Shown here one piece after another: positions 1-5,696 of a stretch of 10,304 nucleotides of DNA. This DNA is from Bradyrhizobiaceae bacterium (GTDB lineage Bacteria > Pseudomonadota > Alphaproteobacteria > Rhizobiales > Hyphomicrobiaceae). The notes beneath the pieces are model-generated. The model made no database searches and was not told the DNA's origin. It saw only the letters and a program-made list of their open reading frames with translations. Where the stretch lies: positions 1 through 10,304 of the forward strand of contig CANJPN010000184.1 of the NCBI GenBank assembly GCA_947475855.1, in the 5' to 3' direction. The position numbers were made by a program, and so were the translations under genes. Positions within the stretch are counted from its first letter, which is position 1. Each line of letters opens with the position of its first letter.

Positions 1-324
1 AGCGGCGGTTCATTGCCGCAACCGCTGAAGCGCTTCGTCGAGGGCGTGGACGAACGCCCTACGGGTGCGTTCCTGGATCCGCCGGTGCAGATTGCATTTC
101 CGCCCGATCGATCCGAAGTGGAAGTCGCGGGCGAGGACATACCTGTCGTATTGAAGGCAGAAGGCGGTGCGCTGCCGCTGACGTGGCTCGTCGACGGCGC
201 GCCGATACCGGACGTCCGCGGTCAACGCGAGATCGAGTGGCAACCGGACGGCCGCGGTTTCGTCAAGTTGTCGGTAATCGACGCCAAGGGTCGCGTGGAT
301 CGTGTGACGATCAGATTGCGCTGA
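1..324 (+). CDS. pbpC: Penicillin-binding protein 1C, C-terminal fragment (gene cut by the window start)
   Basis: Reading frame 1 is open from the first base to the TGA at 322-324, giving the last 107 residues of a longer protein. The piece reads like the C-terminal domain of penicillin-binding protein 1C (the BiPBP_C type). It has a beta-rich layout with the phrases IAFPPDRSEVEV, LPLTWLVDGAPI and the closing PDGRGFVKLSVIDAKGRVDRV, which are typical of that domain. PBP1C is an inner-membrane peptidoglycan glycosyltransferase with a transpeptidase domain facing the periplasm. Neither catalytic domain lies in this window, so the enzyme assignment rests on the tail alone. The gene runs tail to tail into the phosphopantetheinyl transferase gene, and the two coding regions overlap by 14 bases (311-324). 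No terminator is visible between them. Confidence 0.85.
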   Translation, partial: SGGSLPQPLKRFVEGVDERPTGAFLDPPVQIAFPPDRSEVEVAGEDIPVVLKAEGGALPLTWLVDGAPIPDVRGQREIEWQPDGRGFVKLSVIDAKGRVDRVTIRLR

Positions 325-1063
325 CGCCGGCCGCAGTGAGATCGAGATGGGCCGCTTCGAGGCTACGCACGATCAAGCCTTCATCAAATATCGGGCGGGG
401 CACGGCAACGCAGGCATAGAAAGTTGGCGGCACTTTCAGCGGTCTGATTTCGAGGTTCGAACCCGACAAGATCGCACCTGCACGCACCGAGACGTCTGCA
501 TCTGTCAGTGCCATCGTGCCTCCCGCCGTGATCCCGAGTTCGGTCAGCAGCGCGCCGATACCCGAGCCTCGCGCCTTCGCAAAAGATTCCAGGCACGTCC
601 AGGCCTGAAGGAATGTTGCTGGGCGTTGCCCCGAGAGCAGGGCCGTGGCCGCGACCTCCATCATGGCGCGGCGACGCTCTCCCAGCGCAACCGAACGGTC
701 GCTTTCGAGGTCGATGCCAACTGGACCATGCGCAGAGATGACGTAGAGTGCGGAGCTTCCAGCATGCGAGGCGTTGAAGGCGAGCGCCGTTCCCGGCAGC
801 ACAGGTTTGCCATTCGCATCGGCGTCAAACTCGCCGCCCTGCGCCCGTGCGGCACCTGAGCGCGCCAACACGACCCGCAACCCGATCCTTGCAAGACGAC
901 GCCAGCGCCGGTTCTCCGGCAGCGATTGCGACGACCAGTCGCGCTCCGAACGGGAGAGCAGGCCGTGTTCGGCTTCGGCTGCTTCCAACGCCGGAGACAA
1001 CGCTTGAAGATCGGCAAACCAGATGCGCACTTCCGGAGGCCGCGTCGCCCCGGCGGCAATCAT
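311..1063 (-). CDS. Sfp-type 4'-phosphopantetheinyl transferase
   Basis: This 250-residue protein has the expected size and motif order of the Sfp/Gsp group. These cytoplasmic enzymes move the phosphopantetheine arm of coenzyme A onto a serine of acyl, peptidyl or aryl carrier proteins. Visible motifs are NGKPVLP (84-90), FNASHA (96-101), VGIDLE (115-120; D118 and E120 would bind Mg2+) and WTCLESFAKARGSGI (155-169; E159 and K163 in the catalytic segment). The usual form of the last motif is WxxKE(A/S)xxK; here the first lysine is replaced by L158. The ATG at 1063 overlaps the stop of the MerR gene as ATGA, and no clear ribosome-binding site precedes it, so translational coupling is likely. 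Its carrier-protein target is not in the window. The 3' end overlaps pbpC by 14 bases on the opposite strand. Confidence 0.88.
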   Translation of the reverse strand: MIAAGATRPPEVRIWFADLQALSPALEAAEAEHGLLSRSERDWSSQSLPENRRWRRLARIGLRVVLARSGAARAQGGEFDADANGKPVLPGTALAFNASHAGSSALYVISAHGPVGIDLESDRSVALGERRRAMMEVAATALLSGQRPATFLQAWTCLESFAKARGSGIGALLTELGITAGGTMALTDADVSVRAGAILSGSNLEIRPLKVPPTFYACVAVPRPIFDEGLIVRSLEAAHLDLTAAGVSAI

Positions 1064-1551
1064 CGGCGAGCGCGCATTTTCGGCGCGGCAGATGCCGTCT
1101 CAGGCTTGCCGAGGAGCAGACCGCGGCAGGATTTCAACTCGGAGACGATACGAGCAAGGACCGCTTCCCGGTCGAGCGGAGCTTGGGAGGCAGCGTTAGC
1201 CTTCCCGCGGCGTGCAACCTTGGTTTTGGCGACCTTCGATGCGGCTGTGCCACGCGCGCCGGGCGCTTCGAGCTGTTTTCCAGGTTCCCAGCACGACTTA
1301 ACCGAGTCCTGGCCCTGCTCGCGCAGGATCTTCTGCACGCCCTTGATCGTGTAGCCTTCATTGTGGAGCAAATGGCGGATGCCGCGCAATAGATCCAGGT
1401 CGGCGGGGCGATAGTAACGCCGGCCGCCACCACGCTTCATCGGCTTGATCTGCGGAAAGCGGTTCTCCCAGAAGCGCAAGACGTGCTTGGGAACCTCGAG
1501 ATCGTCGGCCACCTCGCTGATGGTCCGGAATGCATCCGCGGCTTTGCTCAT
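1060..1551 (-). CDS. MerR-family transcriptional regulator of the ihfA-linked alphaproteobacterial type
   Basis: This is a 163-residue DNA-binding protein. Residues about 9-78 form a MerR-type winged helix-turn-helix: RTISEVADDLEVP, then VLRFWE, a basic KRGGGRRYYRPADLDLL wing, and a helix with EGYTIKGVQKIL. After it comes an Ala/Lys/Arg-rich linker (about 99-125) and a short tail with one helix-like stretch. There is no cysteine cluster or effector domain like those of metal- or drug-sensing MerR proteins. In many Alphaproteobacteria a regulator of this kind sits just downstream of ihfA, as here; I know of no well-established target. Start choice: the ATG at 1551 is preceded by GAGG with a 7-base spacer. 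The stop overlaps the start of the phosphopantetheinyl transferase gene by 4 bases, so the two are probably translated from one message. Confidence 0.9.
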   Translation of the reverse strand: MSKAADAFRTISEVADDLEVPKHVLRFWENRFPQIKPMKRGGGRRYYRPADLDLLRGIRHLLHNEGYTIKGVQKILREQGQDSVKSCWEPGKQLEAPGARGTAASKVAKTKVARRGKANAASQAPLDREAVLARIVSELKSCRGLLLGKPETASAAPKMRARR

Positions 1552-1667
1552 TGTGGAGCCTCGCTCTGGCTATGATCTAGAACTTGGAGCCGTGAACTCC
1601 GACTGCCAAGGCTTGAACAATGGATATGCAGCGCCTACGCCAGAACTATGTCGCTGCGTCGAAATCC

Positions 1668-1683
1668 TGCTGTCAGGTCAGCA
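1668..1683. repeat. Inverted repeat upstream of merR, near-copy of the 1751-1762 element
   Basis: The sequence TGCTG-6 bases-CAGCA (1668-1683) is a 5-bp inverted repeat. It contains CTGTCAGGTCAG (1670-1681), which matches 11 of 12 bases of CTGTCAGGACAG at 1751-1762. The starts of the two copies are 81 bases apart, and this copy lies about 117 bases upstream of the merR start. Paired, similar palindromes in a promoter-sized gap would suit an operator, but this is inferred from symmetry alone. I see nothing else in the rest of 1552-1806, including no tRNA. Confidence 0.3.
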
Positions 1684-1750
1684 ACTATCAAATCGCTTAC
1701 AGTATTTGCGTCCCGCGCAACACCGCTCTAACGCAGCGGTCCCCATTGCT

Positions 1751-1782
1751 CTGTCAGGACAGTGGCGCATCCCCGAGCGCCA
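1751..1782. repeat. Two adjacent inverted repeats in the ihfA-merR gap
   Basis: Two short inverted repeats abut each other here. The first is CTGTC-AG-GACAG (1751-1762). The second is TGGCGC, an 8-base loop, then GCGCCA (1763-1782), a perfect 6-bp stem. On the minus strand they fall 25 bases after the ihfA stop codon. No T-run follows the stem in that direction, so this is not a standard intrinsic terminator. It could protect or end the ihfA message, or be a protein-binding site ahead of merR. The 12-base first repeat recurs with one change (CTGTCAGGTCAG) at 1670-1681. Confidence 0.4.
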
Positions 1783-1806
1783 AAATACGACGTGCGACCT
1801 CTCAGC

Positions 1807-2130
1807 CTACTCCGCCGCCTTGGCGGTCTTGCCCGAGAGCCCGTCATTGATACGCTCTTTCATGATATTGCTCGGCCGGAAGATGAGCACGCGACGCGGC
1901 GTGATCGGCACTTCCTTGCCCGTTTTGGGATTGCGCCCAATGCGTTGGCCCTTTTGACGAATTCCGAAGGACCCGAACGACGAGAGCTTCACGCCTTCGC
2001 CACGCGCCAACGCCGAGGAAATCTCGCCCAACACGAGTTCCACAACGTCTTGCGATTCATTTCTCGGCAGGCCGACCTTGTTGACCAATGCCTCGGCCAG
2101 ATCAGCGCGCGTCAGTGTCTTACTCTTCAT
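1807..2130 (-). CDS. ihfA: Integration host factor subunit alpha
   Basis: This 107-residue histone-like protein belongs to the HU/IHF family. IHF alpha pairs with IHF beta and bends DNA sharply at specific sites, serving promoters, replication and recombination. The full fold is present: TLTRADLAEAL at the N-terminus, then GEGVKLSSFGSFGIR, then the DNA-contacting arm GRNPKTGKEVPITPRRVLIF containing the conserved proline, and a C-terminal helix with SNIMKERI. The sequence is closer to IHF alpha than to HU or IHF beta. The ATG at 2130 was chosen over an in-frame GTG at 2151 because GGAGG lies 5 bases before the ATG, between the two candidates. The next gene on this strand is the MerR regulator, a common pairing in Alphaproteobacteria. 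The gene usually found before ihfA in that class (fabH) is not here; the upstream neighbour is divergent. Confidence 0.95.
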   Translation of the reverse strand: MKSKTLTRADLAEALVNKVGLPRNESQDVVELVLGEISSALARGEGVKLSSFGSFGIRQKGQRIGRNPKTGKEVPITPRRVLIFRPSNIMKERINDGLSGKTAKAAE

Positions 2131-2135
2131 GATGC

Positions 2136-2140
2136 CCTCC
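2136..2140 (-). promoter_or_regulatory. Ribosome-binding site of ihfA
   Basis: A perfect GGAGG on the minus strand lies 5 bases before the ATG at 2130. It falls inside any protein begun at the GTG at 2151 and so settles the start of ihfA. Confidence 0.8.
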
Positions 2141-2401
2141 CAGGCCCTCACGACCGGGTCGGAACCTAGCGAGCAAGATCCCGCTGGTCAACGGCCTGTT
2201 GCGGCAACTGGCTGATCGGACAACCTAAAACTGGTCGCGTCACAAAAGTTGGTAAACAGTTCGCCGGCGGCCCGTCTCAAGCTGTGGCGAAAGTGACGAG
2301 CCAGCATGTTGCTTTACGGCCGTTTGGGATCATGCAAACTGCTCAAGATCTGGCAACTTACCGGGCGCGCGGCTCATTCGCGGCGCAAAATCTTTCCATT
2401 C

Positions 2402-2406
2402 GGAGG
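2402..2406 (+). promoter_or_regulatory. Ribosome-binding site of the molybdenum hydroxylase gene
   Basis: A perfect GGAGG stands 4 bases before the ATG at 2411. It decides against the earlier in-frame start at 2306, which would add 35 residues unlike anything in the family. Confidence 0.8.
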
Positions 2407-2410
2407 CATC

Positions 2411-4726
2411 ATGAGCAATCGCAGCGCCGGCAGGATCGGCGAATCGGTCACACGTCTCGAAGACCGGCCGCTGCTCATCGGGAAGGGCGCCTACGCGGAC
2501 GACCTATCGTTCGCCGGCCAGCTCCACATGCGCATGGTTCGCTCGCCGGAAGCTCACGGGCGAATCCTATCGGTCGACACGAGCGCGGCCCTGGCGCTTC
2601 CTGGCGTGCATGCCGTGTGGACGGCGAAAGACGTGGCCGACGTGCCACCGATCGAGTTCCGCGAAGGTCCGATCGAGAAGCTGGCGCCATGGCGGCAACG
2701 GGTGCTCGTCGAAGACCGGGTGCGCTATGTCGGCGATCCCGTGGCGGCGGTGTTCGCGGATACCCCCTATATTGCCGAAGACGCCGCTGCGCTGGTGGTC
2801 GTCGAAATCGAGCCGCTGCCCGTGATCCTCGATGCCGCCGCAGAGCCCGGCGAGTTCCTGCCTGGCCGCTCGACCGAGCCGACGCTGTGCGAACAAGGTT
2901 TCGGCGAAGTGGCAGCCGCGATGGCGAAAGCGCCGACGGTGATCGAACTCGATCTTAAGATCGGGCGGCATACCGGCGTGCCGATCGAGACGCGTGGGGC
3001 CATCGCGCGCTACGACGAGGCGCGCGATGTCATGGAGTTGTACGGCGCCGCCAAGGTCCCGCACAAGAACCGCGAAACCATTGCCGAAATGTTTGGGCTC
3101 AGTAACGCCCAGGTGCAGCTCTACGAGGGACACACCGGCGGCGGCTTCGGCGTGCGCGGCGAGCTTTATCCGGAAGATTTCCTGGTCATGGTGGCAGCCA
3201 AGCGCCTTGGCCGGCCGATCAAGTTCGTCGAGGACCGGCGCGAGCACCTAATCACGACCAATCACTCACGCCAGCAGCGGCACAAGATCCGCGCAGGTGT
3301 CGATGCGCGCGGCGAGCTGATCGTGATCGACGACGAATTCTTTCACGATCAGGGCGCTTACATCCGCACGCACGCGACCCGCGTGGCTGACATGACGTGC
3401 GGCATTCTGCCCGGTCCCTACCGGCTGCCGCACTATCGCGCGTCGGGCCATTTCCGGCTGACGAACAAGACGCCGGCTGCCACTTATCGAGGCCCCGGCC
3501 GCTTCGAGACCAACTTCGTTCGCGAGCGGATGATGGACGCGATCGCGGCGCGGCTCGGGCTCAGTCGGATCGAAGTTCGCCGGCGTAACCTGATCCTCAA
3601 ATCGGAAATGCCGTTCGAGCGCGCGCTGGCGGTGCTCGGCGACGAGGTCTGCCACGATTCCGGCGACTATGCGCTGCTGCTCGACAAGGCGCTGGCGAAA
3701 TTCGGCTGGGACGCGGCGGAAGCCGAAACCAAGAAGCGCCGTGCAGCGGGAGAGCTGACGGGCCTCGGGCTCGTATGCTTCGTGGAGAAAAGCGGGCTTG
3801 GCCCGACCGACGGCGCGCATGTTTCGGTCGACACCAACGGCACTGTCGAGGTGATCACGGGCGGCGCGTCGGTGGGCCAGGGCTTCGAGACGGCCATGGC
3901 GCAGGTCTGCGCCGACGTGCTCGGCGTTTCTTACAACCGCATCCGCGTCGTCCATGGCCGGACCGACCGTATTGCATTCGGCATCGGCGCGCATGCGTCG
4001 CGCGCCACGGTCATGACCGGCAATGCGACCGCGGTCGCAGCGGGCAAGGTGCGCGACAAGGCGCTCGAAGTCGCCGCCGAGTTGATGCAGGAGAAGCCGG
4101 AAGCGCTCGAAATCGCGGATGGGATCGTCAGCGTCAAAGGGCGCGCAGGTGGACCGACGGTCAGCCTGGGAGAGATCGCCGCACGGCTCAAACCGACATC
4201 GCGGCATCGTGCAGGAAGGACACCAGGGCTGTCGGCTGACGGATGGTTCGATACGAAGCACCAGACCTACCCCTACGGCGTCCAGATCGCTCAGATCCGG
4301 ATCGACCCGGAGACGTGCGGGCTGACGATCGAGCGCCTGCTGGCGGCCTACGACATCGGCAAGGCGATCAACCCGAAAATGATCGAAGGGCAGATCGTTG
4401 GCGGGTTCGCCCAGGGGCTCGGCGGGGCGCTGATGGAAGAGTTCATCTACGACAGCCGCGGGCAACCACTGGTGTTGTCGCTCGCCGACTATATCATGCC
4501 GACAGCTCTGGAGATGCCGCATGTCGACATCCTGCTGACGGAGGATGCGCCGAGCACCCAGAACCCGCTCGGCATCAAAGGCGCGGGCGAAAGCGGTATC
4601 TCGCCGGTCGGCGCACTGCTTGCTTCGGCGATCGACGATGCGCTCGGCTGGCCGGGCGCGGTCACGGAGTTACCTGTGACACCGATGCGTCTCAAGAAGT
4701 TGATCGATCAACGGCCTCGCGCATGA
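2411..4726 (+). CDS. Xanthine dehydrogenase/CoxL-family molybdopterin-binding large subunit
   Basis: This 771-residue protein has the length of the large, molybdenum-cofactor subunit of three-part hydroxylases (the CoxL/aldehyde oxidase/xanthine dehydrogenase family). Those enzymes hydroxylate aromatic or heterocyclic compounds or aldehydes using water as oxygen donor. The N-terminal third starts GESVTRLED and has the a/b hammerhead domain (about 20-125, with GKGAYADD). Cofactor motifs follow: GGGFG (243-247), TYRGPGRFE (358-366), SVGQGFET around Q490, and GIKGAGESG (721-729) with the catalytic glutamate E727. The carbon monoxide dehydrogenase loop with its active-site cysteine is absent, so CO is not the substrate. 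No FAD (CoxM) or 2Fe-2S (CoxS) subunit gene lies next to it, which is unusual. The stop overlaps the next start as ATGA (4723-4726), tying it to the following hydrolase. The substrate is unknown. Confidence 0.92.
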   Translation: MSNRSAGRIGESVTRLEDRPLLIGKGAYADDLSFAGQLHMRMVRSPEAHGRILSVDTSAALALPGVHAVWTAKDVADVPPIEFREGPIEKLAPWRQRVLVEDRVRYVGDPVAAVFADTPYIAEDAAALVVVEIEPLPVILDAAAEPGEFLPGRSTEPTLCEQGFGEVAAAMAKAPTVIELDLKIGRHTGVPIETRGAIARYDEARDVMELYGAAKVPHKNRETIAEMFGLSNAQVQLYEGHTGGGFGVRGELYPEDFLVMVAAKRLGRPIKFVEDRREHLITTNHSRQQRHKIRAGVDARGELIVIDDEFFHDQGAYIRTHATRVADMTCGILPGPYRLPHYRASGHFRLTNKTPAATYRGPGRFETNFVRERMMDAIAARLGLSRIEVRRRNLILKSEMPFERALAVLGDEVCHDSGDYALLLDKALAKFGWDAAEAETKKRRAAGELTGLGLVCFVEKSGLGPTDGAHVSVDTNGTVEVITGGASVGQGFETAMAQVCADVLGVSYNRIRVVHGRTDRIAFGIGAHASRATVMTGNATAVAAGKVRDKALEVAAELMQEKPEALEIADGIVSVKGRAGGPTVSLGEIAARLKPTSRHRAGRTPGLSADGWFDTKHQTYPYGVQIAQIRIDPETCGLTIERLLAAYDIGKAINPKMIEGQIVGGFAQGLGGALMEEFIYDSRGQPLVLSLADYIMPTALEMPHVDILLTEDAPSTQNPLGIKGAGESGISPVGALLASAIDDALGWPGAVTELPVTPMRLKKLIDQRPRA

Positions 4727-5589
4727 AGAAAACCGAGCTGCCTGCCGCGGCCTGCGATGCTCACGTCCACGTGTTCCGACCCGACATCTACCCCTATGCG
4801 GCGGATCGGGCCTACACGCCGGGGCGCATCACCGCGGGGCAGCTTGCGACGTTCCTGATGTCGCATGACCTGAAACGGGTCGTCATCGTCCAGCCGAGCG
4901 TCTATGGCACCGACAACCGCGCGATGGTGGATGCGCTGGGTGAGCTTGGGCGCCGGCGGGCGCGTGGCGTCGCGGTGGTCGATATCGATACGGTTAGCGA
5001 CGAAGAGCTGGCGGATATCGAAGGCGCGGGCGTGGCCGGGTTGCGGCTCAACGTGACCACGCGGGAACGCGGCGATCTCGCGATGGCGTTGAAAGTGGCC
5101 GATCGCCGGCTGAAAGGCTCGAACCTGCACATCCAGGTCTATGCGCCACTGGCCGTCATCGCCGCGAACGAAAAGGCGATCGACGGCATGAAGCGGCCGG
5201 TCGTACTCGACCATTTCGGCGGCGCGCGTGCCGGGCATGCGGGCACAGCGGAAGGATTGAGGGCGCTGATGCGGCTCACCCGCAATGGGCCTGCTTGGGT
5301 GAAGCTCTCCGGCGCCTACCGCGTCAGCCTTCACACCGAGACGATGTGGAATGACGCAGCGCCGCTGGCAGTGGCGCTGATCGACGCGGCGCCCGACCGC
5401 CTCGTGTGGGGTTCGGACTGGCCGCATACCGGCGGGCATGCCGGCCGGAAGGGATCATTCAAGAAGATCGAGCCGTTCCAGCGGATCGACGACAGCGCAG
5501 CGCTTGACGCTCTGGCCGACTGGTGCAGCGACAAGGCCACTTTGCGGCGCATTCTCGTGACGAACCCGGCCGAGCTTTACGGCTTCTGA
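4723..5589 (+). CDS. Amidohydrolase-family protein, LigI/COG3618-like (probable lactonase)
   Basis: This 288-residue TIM-barrel hydrolase falls in the amidohydrolase branch that holds 2-pyrone-4,6-dicarboxylate lactonase (LigI) and related lactonases. Motifs in order: DAHVH (12-16) at the end of the first strand, VQPSVYG (56-62), GLRLN (106-110), LDHFGG (162-167), KLSGAYR (194-200) and WGSDWPH (229-235), where D232 would be the catalytic aspartate. In the LigI group such enzymes open lactone rings, and LigI itself needs no metal, so ring opening of a lactone or similar cyclic intermediate is more likely here than amide hydrolysis. The ATG at 4723 overlaps the stop of the molybdenum hydroxylase gene, implying coupled translation and a shared pathway. 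The true substrate cannot be told from sequence. No signal peptide is seen, so it is cytoplasmic. Confidence 0.88.
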   Translation: MKKTELPAAACDAHVHVFRPDIYPYAADRAYTPGRITAGQLATFLMSHDLKRVVIVQPSVYGTDNRAMVDALGELGRRRARGVAVVDIDTVSDEELADIEGAGVAGLRLNVTTRERGDLAMALKVADRRLKGSNLHIQVYAPLAVIAANEKAIDGMKRPVVLDHFGGARAGHAGTAEGLRALMRLTRNGPAWVKLSGAYRVSLHTETMWNDAAPLAVALIDAAPDRLVWGSDWPHTGGHAGRKGSFKKIEPFQRIDDSAALDALADWCSDKATLRRILVTNPAELYGF

Positions 5590-5637
5590 ATAGCCCCGCG
5601 TCAGCCCGCCTTGCCCGTGTGTAGCCAGAAGCGTAAT

Positions 5638-5657
5638 AGCCCGCCATAGACCGGGCT
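5638..5657 (+). repeat. Small inverted repeat between the lactonase and hyuA-like genes
   Basis: AGCCCG, an 8-base loop and CGGGCT form a perfect 6-bp stem in the 107-base gap before the hyuA-like gene. The left arm, as AGCCCGCC, also occurs at 5603-5610, giving an alternative pairing. No T-run follows, so I do not call a terminator. The gap does not prove that the hyuA-like gene has its own promoter. Confidence 0.3.
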
Positions 5658-5696
5658 GCGTGCGGCGGCCCGACACGGATGCAAGGGCTGCCAAGC

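Larger units (their letters stand above)
2131..2410. promoter_or_regulatory. Divergent intergenic region between ihfA and the molybdenum hydroxylase gene
   Basis: These 280 bases must hold the promoters for ihfA (leftward) and for the catabolic genes starting at 2411 (rightward), unless either is transcribed from farther away. I could not pick out a convincing -35/-10 pair on either strand. There is a perfect 11-base palindrome, GTTGC-G-GCAAC, at 2198-2208, which could be an operator for either side. No small gene, tRNA or hairpin terminator was found. The open frame that runs into the 2411 gene from 2306 lacks a ribosome-binding site and family similarity before 2411. Confidence 0.4.

Noticed and set aside
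1763..1782. Intrinsic terminator for ihfA
   Set aside because: The 6-bp stem is real, but no T-run follows it in the direction of ihfA transcription.
1552..1806. A tRNA or small RNA gene between ihfA and merR
   Set aside because: No T-arm-like GTTCRA box, anticodon stem or CCA end could be found on either strand; only short inverted repeats are present.
2306..2410. In-frame N-terminal extension of the Mo-hydroxylase
   Set aside because: The perfect GGAGG at 2402-2406 and the family-like N-terminus favour the ATG at 2411.
3266..4522. A 418-codon open frame on the minus strand opposite the Mo-hydroxylase gene
   Set aside because: Low-complexity Arg/His/Asp-rich product and no family motif; it mirrors the codon use of the real gene.
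2411..4726. Carbon monoxide dehydrogenase large subunit
   Set aside because: The cysteine-bearing active-site loop of true CoxL is replaced by TYRGPGRFE, the form of other hydroxylases, and coxM/coxS are absent.
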